The notes below the pieces were generated by a model. It saw nothing but the letters and a program-made list of their open reading frames with translations. It was not told where the DNA came from and did not search any database. The position numbers were made by a program, and so were the translations under genes. Of a stretch of 5,002 bases of DNA, positions 1-5,002 are shown piece by piece; the stretch's first letter is position 1; each line of letters begins with the position of its first letter. Source of the DNA: Actinomycetes bacterium (lineage in GTDB: Bacteria > Actinomycetota > Acidimicrobiia > Acidimicrobiales > Acidimicrobiaceae); assembly GCA_021844725.1 (NCBI GenBank), contig JAKBSX010000303.1:1-5002 (forward strand), read 5' to 3'.

Positions 1-1
1 C

Positions 2-550
2 GTCAATGTCTCAGTAAATCAGCTGGTAAGCGGATTCCTTGATGAGGTTTCTGCAATTGTAGAAGAGTTCGACATAGATCCTGAACTTCTGCATCTGGAA
101 GTGACTGAGTCCGCGGTGATGGTTGATCCGAAATTGAGCATAGGGATTCTGCAGGAGCTTTCCGATCTTGGGTTTTCGATCATGATGGATGATTTTGGTA
201 CAGGCCAGGCTACGCTGGCCGCGCTCAAAGGACTCCCAGTGGATGCGGTCAAGTTGGACCAATCATTTATATCTGGTCTTGACGTACAGGAGGGACCGGA
301 TGCACAGATTGTCGATGCGGTAGTGAGGCTTTCGACCGCGATTGGTCTTAATGCCGTAGCCGAGGGAGTGGAGACAAAATTCCAAGCCGAGCGTCTGAGC
401 GCATCCGGATGTAGATATGCTCAGGGTTATCTATACCTGTATCCTTCTCCTGCTGATCTTGCCTTCAGCTACATAAAAAAGCAGGGAATCGGGATTTGGG
501 ATTCCAGGGCCAGGTCGAAATCGAAGCAAGCGGTTGCCGAGCTTAGCTGA
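2..550 (+). CDS. EAL-domain cyclic-di-GMP phosphodiesterase, C-terminal part (5' end outside window)
   Basis: The reading frame is open from base 2 and stops at TGA 548-550, giving 182 visible residues. They cover most of an EAL domain, the enzyme that hydrolyses the second messenger c-di-GMP to pGpG. Visible in order are VNVS with the metal-binding Asn (5-7), LEVTES with its Glu (98-100), the MMDDFGTG loop with paired Asp (188-193), AVKLDQSFI with the Lys (251-253), VAEGVET with the Glu (362-364) and AQGYLY with the Gln (422-424). Every active-site position that falls in the window is kept, so an active enzyme is likely. The EAL signature itself, and any GGDEF, PAS or membrane part, lie upstream and cannot be judged. 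About 25 polar residues follow the domain. A GTG at 101 is inside the domain and is not the start. nadE follows after 36 nt in the same direction and the same frame. Confidence 0.93.
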   Translation, partial: VNVSVNQLVSGFLDEVSAIVEEFDIDPELLHLEVTESAVMVDPKLSIGILQELSDLGFSIMMDDFGTGQATLAALKGLPVDAVKLDQSFISGLDVQEGPDAQIVDAVVRLSTAIGLNAVAEGVETKFQAERLSASGCRYAQGYLYLYPSPADLAFSYIKKQGIGIWDSRARSKSKQAVAELS

Positions 551-552
551 TT

Positions 553-581
553 CCTCCGGCTATATAGATTTGCCTATGAGG
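553..581 (+). promoter_or_regulatory. Possible hairpin masking the nadE ribosome binding site
   Basis: CCTC at 553-556 can pair with GAGG at 578-581, and GGC at 558-560 with GCC at 572-574, leaving an 11-nt loop and a small internal loop. The 3' arm is the likely Shine-Dalgarno of nadE. The stem begins 2 nt after the stop codon of the EAL gene, so a ribosome terminating there would open it. This suggests translational coupling between the two genes. The stem is short (4+3 bp) and no folding energy was computed. Confidence 0.35.
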
Positions 582-582
582 T
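578..582 (+). promoter_or_regulatory. Shine-Dalgarno supporting the nadE start at 587
   Basis: GAGGT lies 4 nt before ATG 587. The family-conserved sequence (KIAACQLN) begins only after the second Met, at 623, but 623 has no purine-rich motif at a usable distance. This favours 587, with 623 as the alternative. Confidence 0.5.
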
Positions 583-586
583 CGGG

Positions 587-2443
587 ATGGGCATAGGTGA
601 TGTTCCAGTTAGCATTTCTGATATGGGCAAACTTAAAATTGCTGCCTGTCAACTGAATCCGACTGTCGGAGACGTCGAGGCGAACACCAACAAGATAATT
701 TCGGTTATTAAGCTTGCAAAAGAACGCGGTGCCTCCCTAGTGATCTTTCCAGAGCTGGCGATATCCGGCTATCCTCCTGAGGATTTGCTTGCCAAGCCAA
801 GTTACATAGACAAGTGCCAAAAAGAGCTTGATCGTCTGGCTGAGGTTACCAGGGGAATAACGGCCATCGTTGGCACAGTGGAGCATGATCAACAGCTTTA
901 TAACTCTGCTGCCGTGGTAGATGACGGGAAAGTAGTTTCGTTTGTGCGCAAAGAGATACTTCCTAATTACCTTGTGTTTGATGAGAAGCGCTATTTCGCC
1001 CCAGGCGACAGACCTTCCCTGGTCTTTGAAAAGGACGGCGTTTTGTTTGGAGTCACTATCTGTGAGGATGCATGGTTTAAAGACGGACCTGTTAGCAAGG
1101 TTGCAAAGCTAGGGGCTGAGACAGTAATAAATATCAACGCCTCTCCTTACTCGATTGGCAAAAGACAGACGCGTGCCGAGATGCTGAAAGATCGGTGCAG
1201 CGAGAGCCAGGTTTCGATTGTGTATGTCAATCAGGTTGGGGGCCAAGATGAACTTGTATTCGATGGGGCTTCGATGGTTTACAACCAAGGAGGAGCACTG
1301 ACTCTGGCGGCTGAGTCATTTGTTGAAGAAGTTCTGTATTTTGACTTTCAGACCCGGGTGCCTCGTCGAAATTCTGCCGGGCTTGAATTTGAGGCAGATC
1401 CAATCGTACTTTCCCAATCCAGCTCAGAACTTTCTAGCCAGGGGATTGAGAGACTGGATGATTTTAGGTTGATTGGAAGTTATCCGCACGCCGCGGATCC
1501 AGTACGGCTGGCAGCAGAGTTCAAGCCTCAGAGCTGGTCCAAGGCTCCCTTTGTACCTCTTAGCCAATCTATCGATGACAGCCTTGCCCTAGAGACATAT
1601 CAGGCGCTGATTGTGGGTACACGTGACTATGTCGTCAAAAATGGATTCCAAGAAGTCGTAATCGGTCTTTCAGGAGGTATTGACTCTTCCCTGGTGGCGA
1701 CAATTGCGACTGACGCTTTAGGGCCTGAGCGTGTTCACTGCGTGGCAATGCCTTCCCGCTACTCCTCAGCTGGGTCGCTAACCGATGCACAAGATCTCGC
1801 CAAAAGACTGGGGATCGATCTGTTAGAGATTCCAATTGAAATGGCGCATCAGGCCTATCTGGATATGTCATCTGAGTATCTTGGAGATCGGTTTCAAGGC
1901 TTGACTGACGAGAACTTGCAGTCCCGATTGCGCGGGGTTCTCCTTATGGCACTTTCAAATCAACGCAACTGGCTGGTATTGACTACGGGAAATAAATCTG
2001 AGCTTGCAACTGGATATTCGACTCTTTATGGTGATACCGCAGGCGGTTATGGAGTAATCAAGGATCTGAGCAAGACGATGGTATACCGGTTGGCGGAATT
2101 GCGAAATAGATTAACCTCTCAACCAGTGATACCGGAGACAGTTCTAAAAAAGCCCCCTTCAGCCGAGCTGCGTCCTGATCAGCGAGATGATCAGAGCCTG
2201 CCTCCGTATGAGGTGCTCGACCCAATCGTGGAAGCTCTGGTTGAGCTGGAATACAGCACTGCCGAACTAATAGAAGCTGGATTTGATGTCGAAACAGTGC
2301 TGAGGGTTGCCAGGCTTATTGACATCAATGAATATAAGCGGAGGCAGAACCCGCCCGGAGTGCGAGTGACTCAGAGAGCGTTCGGAAAAGATAGGAGAGT
2401 ACCAATAACCAATGGATTTAAACCCTGGAAAGTGGAAATCTAA
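587..2443 (+). CDS. nadE: Glutamine-dependent NAD+ synthetase
   Basis: This 618-residue enzyme amidates nicotinic acid adenine dinucleotide to NAD+ with ATP, taking ammonia from glutamine, as the last cytoplasmic step of NAD synthesis. Residues 17-270 are a nitrilase-type glutaminase domain with the triad Glu56 (FPELAISGYPPEDLL), Lys122 (RKEILPNYLVFDE) and Cys159 (GVTICEDAW). Residues about 335-610 are the synthetase domain, with PP-loop SGGIDSS (362-368), MPSRYSS (388-394), NKSELATGYSTLYGD (469-483), KPPSAELRPDQ (522-532) and the C-terminal block RRQNPPGVRVTQRAFG (585-600). All key residues are present. The length is close to that of two-domain bacterial NadE and shorter than the roughly 680-residue mycobacterial form. 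A linker of about 60 residues (271-330) joins the domains. Start 587 has an adjacent GAGGT; Met13 at 623 is nearer to where relatives begin. The stop TAA shares a base with the next gene's ATG. Confidence 0.97.
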   Translation: MGIGDVPVSISDMGKLKIAACQLNPTVGDVEANTNKIISVIKLAKERGASLVIFPELAISGYPPEDLLAKPSYIDKCQKELDRLAEVTRGITAIVGTVEHDQQLYNSAAVVDDGKVVSFVRKEILPNYLVFDEKRYFAPGDRPSLVFEKDGVLFGVTICEDAWFKDGPVSKVAKLGAETVININASPYSIGKRQTRAEMLKDRCSESQVSIVYVNQVGGQDELVFDGASMVYNQGGALTLAAESFVEEVLYFDFQTRVPRRNSAGLEFEADPIVLSQSSSELSSQGIERLDDFRLIGSYPHAADPVRLAAEFKPQSWSKAPFVPLSQSIDDSLALETYQALIVGTRDYVVKNGFQEVVIGLSGGIDSSLVATIATDALGPERVHCVAMPSRYSSAGSLTDAQDLAKRLGIDLLEIPIEMAHQAYLDMSSEYLGDRFQGLTDENLQSRLRGVLLMALSNQRNWLVLTTGNKSELATGYSTLYGDTAGGYGVIKDLSKTMVYRLAELRNRLTSQPVIPETVLKKPPSAELRPDQRDDQSLPPYEVLDPIVEALVELEYSTAELIEAGFDVETVLRVARLIDINEYKRRQNPPGVRVTQRAFGKDRRVPITNGFKPWKVEI

Positions 2444-3015
2444 TGGCTCAGTTAAATAGAGAAATAATTGAGCTTCTCTGTCCAGTGCCGGAACTTGAGA
2501 CAGGTCTTGGGATCATTGAGACCGGGTATATCGCGGGTGCTTTGAGTGGTCTTTGCCTCGTTGGATTTGAGCTGCTGGGCAAGGTTTCAGTCGAGGCTAA
2601 GGATGATACAGTGGTAATAGCTTTGGCCCGTTCGTCCCGGATCATGGGAGAGTTGGGACAGGATCTCCTGGAGTACATACCTTCAATACCACCCTTGGAA
2701 GAGGTTGAAGTATCGACATTGTCCGGCCGTTTGCGCGAATTCTCAGCCGAAAAGGTTATTGATGAGTTTGGGCGGTCAGAAACTATAGCTTTGGTGTCAG
2801 AACAATTGATACCCCTGATCAGGGATTGCTGCAGATATTATCTGGGTAGATGTAGTGACGTATCTGATAAGGCGTTTTCACGAATGCTCGAGAGATTGAA
2901 CTCGACTTTAAGTGAGGTTGGAAATTTGGTGGCGGCTGCGGTACCTGTTTCAGAAACTGACGGGAAGTCCAGCCAAGAATACTCAGATATTCTTTTAGCA
3001 ATAAATTTAAAATAG
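2443..3015 (+). CDS. Uncharacterised 190-residue protein coupled to nadE
   Basis: I do not recognise this protein. Its ATG overlaps the nadE stop by one base (TAATG), so ribosomes finishing nadE can restart here; a purine-rich GGAAAGTGGAAA run lies just upstream inside nadE. The protein looks soluble and mostly helical, with acidic and leucine-rich segments. Residues 22-46 (around GYIAGALSGLCLVGFELLG) are hydrophobic and glycine-rich, but a Glu within them and flanking charges argue against a confident membrane helix. There are five Cys (12, 37, 128, 129, 136), including an adjacent pair followed by RYYLGRC, without a recognisable metal-binding spacing. No signal peptide is visible. Coupling to nadE suggests co-production, but nothing in the sequence shows a role in NAD metabolism. 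That it is a real gene rests on the overlap, the length and strand agreement. Confidence 0.8.
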   Translation: MAQLNREIIELLCPVPELETGLGIIETGYIAGALSGLCLVGFELLGKVSVEAKDDTVVIALARSSRIMGELGQDLLEYIPSIPPLEEVEVSTLSGRLREFSAEKVIDEFGRSETIALVSEQLIPLIRDCCRYYLGRCSDVSDKAFSRMLERLNSTLSEVGNLVAAAVPVSETDGKSSQEYSDILLAINLK

Positions 3016-3050
3016 AGACAGCCGAAATTGGATTGATAGAAGATAGCGTT

Positions 3051-3085
3051 AAAAAGGTAGCTTGGAAATTGATTTTGCCAACTAC
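3051..3085 (-). terminator. Possible intrinsic terminator facing the minus strand
   Basis: On the minus strand GTAG-TTGG (3085-3078) pairs with CCAA-(G)-CTAC (3065-3057), an 8-bp stem with one bulged base and a 12-nt loop, followed by C and five T (3056-3051). No minus-strand gene reads into it nearby, so it would stop antisense transcription coming from the sigma gene. On the plus strand the hairpin has no T-run after it and would not terminate the nadE transcript. Confidence 0.3.
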
Positions 3086-3100
3086 TGTAGGTGCATAGAA

Positions 3101-3114
3101 GTGAACTGGTTCAC
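3101..3114. promoter_or_regulatory. Palindrome 1, GTGA-N6-TCAC (candidate CRP/FNR-type operator)
   Basis: The sequence GTGAACTGGTTCAC is a 6-bp inverted repeat around TG. Its outer bases match the GTGA-N6-TCAC core bound by CRP-like dimers, and a following A extends the right half to TCACA. It lies 85 nt before the sigma-factor start and upstream of the candidate -10. The regulator is an inference from half-site shape only. Confidence 0.45.
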
Positions 3115-3141
3115 ACTTAATATTCCGGTTATAGCGACAGG

Positions 3142-3147
3142 TGTAAT
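3142..3147 (+). promoter_or_regulatory. Candidate -10 box for the sigma-factor gene
   Basis: TGTAAT matches TATAAT at five of six positions and sits 51 nt before the sigma-factor ATG, between the two palindromes. I see no good TTGACA-like -35 at 16-18 nt upstream. TTCACA at 3110-3115 is a 5/6 match but 26 nt away, which is too far. If real, the promoter may depend on an activator or work from an extended -10. Confidence 0.3.
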
Positions 3148-3161
3148 CAAAGTGGGGGCGA

Positions 3162-3175
3162 GTGAAAATCTTCAC
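3162..3175. promoter_or_regulatory. Palindrome 2, GTGA-N6-TCAC (candidate CRP/FNR-type operator)
   Basis: The sequence GTGAAAATCTTCAC has perfect 5-bp arms (GTGAA/TTCAC) with four bases between. Its architecture is the same as that of the palindrome 61 bp upstream, but the centre differs, as expected for a dimer site where only the arms are read. It lies just downstream of the candidate -10, where a bound protein would block initiation, and 23 nt before the sigma-factor start. Confidence 0.45.
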
Positions 3176-3186
3176 CTTCCAATTAT

Positions 3187-3192
3187 GAGAGG
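3187..3192 (+). promoter_or_regulatory. Shine-Dalgarno of the sigma-factor gene
   Basis: GAGAGG ends 6 nt before ATG 3199, a good distance. It supports that start over the in-frame Met at residue 6. Confidence 0.65.
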
Positions 3193-3198
3193 CATAAC

Positions 3199-4137
3199 AT
3201 GGCCAAAGAGCGTATGGAACGTGATGAAGAGGATTTAGTCCGGCTTTATCTGACTGACATTGGACAGTATCCATTACTTAACAAAGACGACGAGGTTCGT
3301 TTGGCTCAGGACATTGAGCTTGGTTATAGAGCATTCAGAGAGATCAACTCAAAGAATAAAGAGATCCTCCCAGCCAGGAGAAGAGAACTTAAAAGAGCCA
3401 TTCGTGCTGGCGAAGCAGCACAAATGGCTTTTGTGCAATCTAACCTGAGATTGGTAGTATCGATAGCCAAAAAGTACCAGGCTTCAGGATTGCCGTTGCT
3501 TGATTTGATTCAGGAGGGCAACCTCGGACTGATGCACGCGGTGGAAAAGTTTGACTGGCGCAAAGGGTTCAAGTTTTCCACATATGCCACTTGGTGGATT
3601 CGGCAAGCTATTACAAGAGGTATTGCAAATACTGGTAGAACCATAAGACTTCCTGTGCATGCCGGAGATACTTTGGCTAGAGTCCAAAAGGCACAGGCCC
3701 GTTTAGAGCTTAAGCTTGGCAGGCCGGCAACTCTGGATGAACTCGGCAATGAAGTTGAAATGCCGGAAGATAAGTTGATAGAAGCGCTTCGTTTCAGGTC
3801 AGAACCCCTGTCGCTTTCTGAGCCGCTCCGGGAAGATGGAGATGCCGAGCTTGGAGATGTGGTGGAGGATAGGTCGGCCGAATCACCATTTGAAGTCGCT
3901 GCAACCTCGTTACTGCCGGTCGAAATTGCAAGGCTGCTGGCTCCACTTGACGAAAGGGAGCGGGAGATTCTAAGGCTTCGTTTTGGCCTTGACCGTGGTG
4001 AACCAAGAACACTTGAAGAGGTGGGAGAGCATTTCAATTTGACCAGAGAGAGGATCCGTCAGATTGAAGCTCGGGCGATGTCAAAGCTTCGTCATCCGTC
4101 TTCTGACACCGGCGCTCGGGACCTTCTCACCGTATAA
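3199..4137 (+). CDS. Group 2 (primary-like) RNA polymerase sigma-70 factor
   Basis: This 312-residue protein directs RNA polymerase to promoters. Region 1.2 spans about 11-42 (LVRLYLTDIGQYPLLNKDDE). Regions 2.1-2.4 span about 80-155, with NLRLVVSIAKKY, DLIQEGNLGLMHAVEKFD and FSTYATWWIRQAITRG. Region 3 covers about 156-235. Region 4 covers about 240-300, with LDEREREILRLRFGLD and the helix-turn-helix TLEEVGEHFNLTRERIRQIE. The -10-reading WWIRQAITR and -35-reading TRERIRQ residues are intact, so its promoters should resemble housekeeping ones. It lacks the long N-terminal region of actinobacterial primary sigma factors, and its size matches SigB/Hrd-like group 2 members; a short primary sigma is the alternative. 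One departure is ANTGRT (143-148), where most relatives have ADQ followed by A/S and RT. The C-terminus (LRHPSSDTGARDLLTV) has the normal family length, so the gene is complete. A separate promoter region and its own terminator suggest a single-gene transcript. Confidence 0.95.
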   Translation: MAKERMERDEEDLVRLYLTDIGQYPLLNKDDEVRLAQDIELGYRAFREINSKNKEILPARRRELKRAIRAGEAAQMAFVQSNLRLVVSIAKKYQASGLPLLDLIQEGNLGLMHAVEKFDWRKGFKFSTYATWWIRQAITRGIANTGRTIRLPVHAGDTLARVQKAQARLELKLGRPATLDELGNEVEMPEDKLIEALRFRSEPLSLSEPLREDGDAELGDVVEDRSAESPFEVAATSLLPVEIARLLAPLDEREREILRLRFGLDRGEPRTLEEVGEHFNLTRERIRQIEARAMSKLRHPSSDTGARDLLTV

Positions 4138-4152
4138 GGGGAAGGTCTTTTT
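4120..4152 (+). terminator. Intrinsic terminator overlapping the end of the sigma-factor gene
   Basis: GACCTTC (4120-4126) pairs perfectly with GAAGGTC (4141-4147), extended inward by a T-G and a C-G pair, followed by TTTTT (4148-4152). The stop codon TAA (4135-4137) lies in the loop, so the last codons of the gene form the 5' arm. The minus strand lacks a matching T-run, so it works only for plus-strand transcription. Confidence 0.85.
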
Positions 4153-4167
4153 GCATGGTTTTAGAGA

Positions 4168-4644
4168 TCAGCGCATCTCTTTTACTTTTTCTTGGGATGA
4201 GCGCGCCATTTCCCTCGCTTCCCTTATCGCTGTCATTGCCGTAGACCACGATACTTTCCACTTCTGAGCGAGCTTGGATATCGAGACCCCTTTTTGGTCA
4301 GCGTCTTTCATAAGATTAATTTTGGCTCTGTTAGTTAGCGAGTGACGGGAAGTGACAAAGTCTGCACTTTCTGTCCAAGTTATCTCTGAGCACTCTGGAT
4401 TTGGGCAAGTCCATACCCTTTTTTTCCAGAGAAGAATCAAAGACTTGTCCCCAAGTGGAAGGTCACGAATTGTCGAAGTGCGCCTATCCTTTGGCTCGGC
4501 TGCCGTCGTGCAGGACGGACAGTATACGGGCTTCTTGTAGGTCTCAACTTCCGCGAATATGTCATTGTCCTTAACCTGGAAACCGATTAGGCGAAGCTCA
4601 CCAAGACTATTTATTGCTCTTTCTACCTCTGACTTTTCGGACAT
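4168..4644 (-). pseudogene. ISL3-family transposase, N-terminal fragment (zinc finger plus HTH, no DDE domain)
   Basis: The 158-residue frame begins at ATG 4644-4642 and ends at TGA 4170-4168. It resembles the N-terminal third of ISL3-family transposases (usually about 400-450 residues). It has a zinc finger with Cys42/Cys45 (CPSC) and Cys80/Cys85 (CPNPEC), then a helix-turn-helix at about 118-144 (GVSISKLAQKWKVSWSTAMTAI). These are the DNA-binding parts. The DDE catalytic domain that should follow is missing; within 16 nt of the stop the sequence is already the sigma-gene terminator on the other strand. The cut falls close to the boundary between the DNA-binding and catalytic domains. The remaining frame has no internal stop or frameshift, and GGAGGG lies just before the ATG, so a short protein could still be made. 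It cannot transpose alone. Decay by deletion is the simplest reading; retention as a small DNA-binding protein is possible. No terminal inverted repeats could be identified. Confidence 0.8.
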
Positions 4645-4647
4645 TGG

Positions 4648-4653
4648 CCCTCC
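4648..4653 (-). promoter_or_regulatory. Shine-Dalgarno of the ISL3 transposase fragment
   Basis: On the minus strand GGAGGG is followed by CCA and the ATG. Spacing from the core is short (3-4 nt), but the match is strong and supports the start at 4644. Confidence 0.45.
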
Positions 4654-4881
4654 ATTCTTAAAGTTAGGGAGTGTGAATGTTCCTTTGCTTGAGTTGAAAA
4701 GAAACTATATAAATCCAATCTAACTCTGAGCTTTCTTAAATACTTGGCAGGCATGTAAACGCTCATTCACTCACTACTAATTATTCGACTTTTACTTTCG
4801 ATGACCGATATAGCCCTACACCCTATACCTATAAGGTTTTAGTGTGAAACTGACCAAATTGCAATAGCAGGGGCAAAATTT
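4654..4881. other. Non-coding stretch between the transposase fragment and selC
   Basis: This A+T-rich stretch has no convincing gene on either strand. It probably contains the outer end of the old insertion element and the region downstream of selC. On the minus strand TATAGT (4709-4704) could be a -10 for the transposase fragment, but has no good -35. Small palindromes occur at 4858-4865 (ATTGCAAT) and around 4874-4883 (CAAAATTTTG); neither has the shape of an intrinsic terminator for the tRNA. Confidence 0.5.
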
Positions 4882-4977
4882 TGGCGGAGGTGAACGGGAA
4901 TCGAACCCGCCGGACGGGGTTCGCCCGTCCCGCCCGCTTTGAAGGCGGGGGAGCCCACCAGGTGCTCAGACACCTCC
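4882..4977 (-). tRNA. selC: Selenocysteine tRNA, tRNA-Sec (anticodon TCA)
   Basis: The minus strand folds as a 96-nt tRNA including its encoded CCA (4884-4882) and discriminator G (4885). The anticodon loop CTTCAAA (4944-4938) carries TCA, which reads UGA, on a 5-bp stem CCCGC/GCGGG. The variable arm is long, with a perfect 7-bp stem (GGACGGG with CCCGTCC, plus-strand 4912-4918 and 4924-4930) and a 5-nt loop. The T-arm is GCGGG/CCCGT around TTCGATT. The D-arm (4967-4951) has a long stem and a 4-5 nt loop. Long variable arm, extended D-stem, small D-loop and TCA anticodon together define tRNA-Sec. The product is charged with serine, converted to selenocysteine by SelA and delivered by SelB. 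Two oddities are a T-T opposition at the eighth acceptor pair (4970 against 4893) and an unpaired or mispaired A in the D-stem. The promoter would lie at or beyond the right edge. Confidence 0.95.
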
Positions 4978-5002
4978 ACTGGTGAATACAACCTAGCCAG
5001 TT

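Noticed and set aside
3110..3135. TTCACA (3110-3115) with TATAGC (3130-3135) as a promoter for the sigma gene.
   Set aside because: The spacer is only 14 nt and the -10 match is weak.
2819..3274. Long minus-strand open frame of 151 codons across the end of the unknown gene and the sigma promoter region.
   Set aside because: It opposes two better-supported genes and the intergenic control region, has no recognisable domain, and its predicted protein has odd composition.
3510..4037. Minus-strand open frame of 175 codons inside the sigma-factor gene.
   Set aside because: It is a Ser-rich shadow of a well-conserved sigma factor, without family resemblance.
4168..4170. TGA ending the transposase fragment, considered as a selenocysteine codon.
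   Set aside because: Past it the frame runs into the antisense of the sigma-gene terminator and shows no transposase-like sequence.
4805..4816. Minus-strand GGGCTATATCGG, considered as an ISL3 terminal inverted repeat.
   Set aside because: Only a loose resemblance to ISL3 ends, and the opposite end is gone, so there is nothing to pair it with.
4670..4848. Octamer AGTGTGAA at 4670-4677 and 4841-4848, considered as an 8-bp target duplication of an ISL3 element.
   Set aside because: The transposase fragment lies outside the bracketed interval, and the reverse complement also occurs at 3110-3117, so it looks like a chance repeat.
1..5002. Search by eye for CRISPR arrays, toxin-antitoxin pairs, riboswitches and phage genes.
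   Set aside because: No regularly spaced repeats, paired small genes or recognisable riboswitch cores were seen.

Overview
The window (about half G+C by eye) looks like bacterial chromosome, most likely from an actinobacterium. The best pointer is the sigma factor: its layout between regions 1.2 and 2.1 (a charged stretch rich in Arg and Glu, then a run leading into NLRLVVSIAKKY) resembles actinobacterial SigB-type group 2 sigma factors. The assignment is an inference. A low-G+C acidimicrobial lineage would fit, but the sequence alone does not prove it.

Layout. Bases 2-550 (+) are the C-terminal part of an EAL-domain cyclic-di-GMP phosphodiesterase that runs in from the left. It is followed after 36 nt by nadE (587-2443, +), a glutamine-dependent NAD+ synthetase with both glutaminase and synthetase domains intact. 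nadE overlaps by one base (TAATG) with a 190-residue protein that I do not recognise (2443-3015, +). These three genes probably share a transcript. Bases 3016-3198 are an intergenic control region with two copies of a GTGA-N6-TCAC palindrome around a possible -10 box, and a possible terminator facing the minus strand. Bases 3199-4137 (+) encode a 312-residue group 2 sigma-70 factor. Its stop codon lies in the loop of a strong intrinsic terminator (4120-4152).

Beyond that terminator the strand switches. Bases 4168-4644 (-) hold the N-terminal zinc-finger and helix-turn-helix part of an ISL3-family transposase with no DDE catalytic domain. After 237 nt of non-coding sequence comes a selenocysteine tRNA gene, selC (4882-4977, -), with anticodon TCA, a long variable arm and an encoded CCA end.

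Together the genes point to core physiology (NAD synthesis, c-di-GMP turnover, alternative transcription programmes, selenoprotein synthesis) with one decayed insertion sequence between the sigma gene and selC. No complete new defence or mobile system is visible. The points most worth following are the paired palindromes before the sigma gene, the hairpin that could mask the nadE ribosome binding site, the unknown gene coupled to nadE, and departures from the usual fold in the tRNA.
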